Shown one piece after another: positions 6,458-7,091 of a DNA stretch of 7,091 bases. The notes below the pieces were generated by a model. That model had not been told where the DNA came from. It did not search any database and saw only the letters and a list, made by a program, of their open reading frames with translations. The position numbers and the translations under genes are program-made. Each line of letters starts with the position of its first letter. Position 1 is the first letter of the stretch. Origin of the DNA: Pedosphaera sp. (GTDB lineage: Bacteria; Verrucomicrobiota; Verrucomicrobiia; Limisphaerales; SXTU01); contig SIBB01000180.1 in the NCBI GenBank assembly GCA_009695395.1, forward strand, positions 1 to 7,091. Reading direction: 5' to 3'.

Positions 6458-6982
6458 CTTTTCTGGGTGCCGGACTTTCTCAAGCGCAACCACGGCCTCG
6501 ACCTCAAGACTATGGGCCTGCCGCTCGTGGTGATTTACCTCGTGGCTGATGTCGGCAGCATCGGCGGCGGCTGGATTTCCTCGCACCTGCTCAAGCGCGG
6601 CTGGACTCCCAACGCCGCGCGCAAGACAGCGATGCTCATCTGCGCACTGGCGGTCGTGCCCATCATGTTCGCCGCGAAAGCCACGAACCTCTGGGTCGCC
6701 GTCGGCCTCGTCGGACTCGCCGCCGCCGCGCATCAAGGCCGGTCGGCAAACCTTTTCACGCTCACGAGCGACATGTTCCCGAAACAAGCGGTCGGCTCAG
6801 TGACCGGCATCGGTGGCATGGCGGGCTCGATTGGCGGGATGCTCATCGCGCTGGTCGTCGGCGAGATTCTCCAGACCACGGGCAGCTATGTCCGCATCTT
6901 CATCATCGCCGGCTCGGCTTATCTGGTGGCGCTCCTCGTCATCCATTTGCTCGTGCCGAAGCTGGCACCCGCAAAACTTTAA
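6458..6982 (+). pseudogene. MFS transporter (hexuronate/ACS type), C-terminal remnant
   Basis: The readable part resembles the C-terminal half of proton-coupled MFS sugar-acid transporters. It starts with LFWVPDFLKRNHGL, the end of TM7 in such proteins, and then has five likely membrane spans. Counted from the GTG at 6467 these are about residues 17-36, 53-71, 74-91, 109-133 and 143-163. Between the first two spans is GGGWISSHLLKRGW, then NAARKTAM, typical of the loop between TM8 and TM9 in the ExuT-like family. RSANLFTLTSDMFP and the glycine-rich GSVTGIGGMAG form the usual TM10-11 region. A TGA at 6455-6457 stops the frame upstream, and only 136 bases separate it from the intact DUF885 gene, far too few for the missing TM1-TM7. 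So the 5' half has been deleted. The GTG at 6467 could start a 171-residue protein, but a half transporter is unlikely to work. It ends 19 bases before the sulfatase start. Confidence 0.75.
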
Positions 6983-7001
6983 TGCCAAAGTCAGTGCCAA
7001 C

Positions 7002-7091
7002 ATGAAACTCTACTTCACCCTCGCCGCGACGTTGCTGTCGCTCGCCACGCTCCATGCCGCGTCGCCCGCCAAGCCCAACATCGTCTTCATC
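7002..7091 (+). CDS. Secreted sulfatase, N-terminus only (3' end off window)
   Basis: The first 30 codons of a gene that runs past the right edge. Residues 1-20 form a Sec signal peptide: K2, a hydrophobic core (LAATLLSLATL) and a probable signal peptidase I site after A19 or A20 (LHAA). The mature start SPAKPNIVFI matches the KPNIVFI opening strand of arylsulfatase A-type enzymes, where the next residues are normally a metal-binding Asp-Asp; these and the formylglycine cysteine/serine lie outside the window. The family hydrolyses sulfate esters, often on algal or host glycans, and is abundant in Verrucomicrobia and Planctomycetes. The 19-base spacing from the transporter remnant suggests they once shared a transcript. 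No Shine-Dalgarno sequence is seen before the ATG. The same opening could also suit other alkaline-phosphatase-superfamily members, but sulfatase is by far the best reading. Confidence 0.8.
   Translation, partial: MKLYFTLAATLLSLATLHAASPAKPNIVFI

Overview
The window looks like a piece of a GC-rich verrucomicrobial chromosome, probably of the Pedosphaera/Limisphaerales kind. The main clue is a prepilin-like protein with a GFTLIE leader and an H-X9-DG motif near its C-terminus, a family that is greatly expanded in Verrucomicrobia and Planctomycetes. A sulfatase start and a hexuronate-type MFS transporter remnant at the right end fit the same lifestyle of polysaccharide degradation. The taxonomic call is inference from protein character, not from a marker gene.

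Layout from left to right. A trans-polyprenyl diphosphate synthase enters from the left edge, missing its N-terminus, and ends at 958. A broken, unrecognised reading frame follows on the + strand at 1104-1523. Convergent to it, on the - strand, is the prepilin-like gene at 1551-2423. About 350 bases without a convincing gene lead to a complete tRNA-Leu(CAG) at 2777-2861 with an encoded CCA end. Downstream, on the + strand, lies a protein with two GNAT-like acetyltransferase folds followed by a C-terminal cyclic-nucleotide-binding domain (3074-4537). Its natural N-terminus appears to be encoded in a different frame at 2887-3018. An intact DUF885 metallopeptidase-like gene (4735-6318) comes next, then the C-terminal part of an MFS transporter that has lost its N-terminal half (6458-6982), and finally the first 30 codons of a secreted sulfatase (7002 to the right edge).

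The genes do not form one obvious pathway: isoprenoid synthesis, surface prepilin, tRNA, acetyltransferase/cNMP sensor and peptidase are functionally separate. Only the MFS remnant and the sulfatase look like part of a common carbohydrate-uptake locus, which would continue past the right edge.

Three of the seven protein-coding loci are damaged (frameshift or truncation). This is either real gene decay or, for the frameshifts, indel errors in the assembly. No CRISPR array, complete insertion sequence or recognisable defence system was seen. The most interesting item is the GNAT-GNAT-cNMP architecture with its displaced N-terminus.
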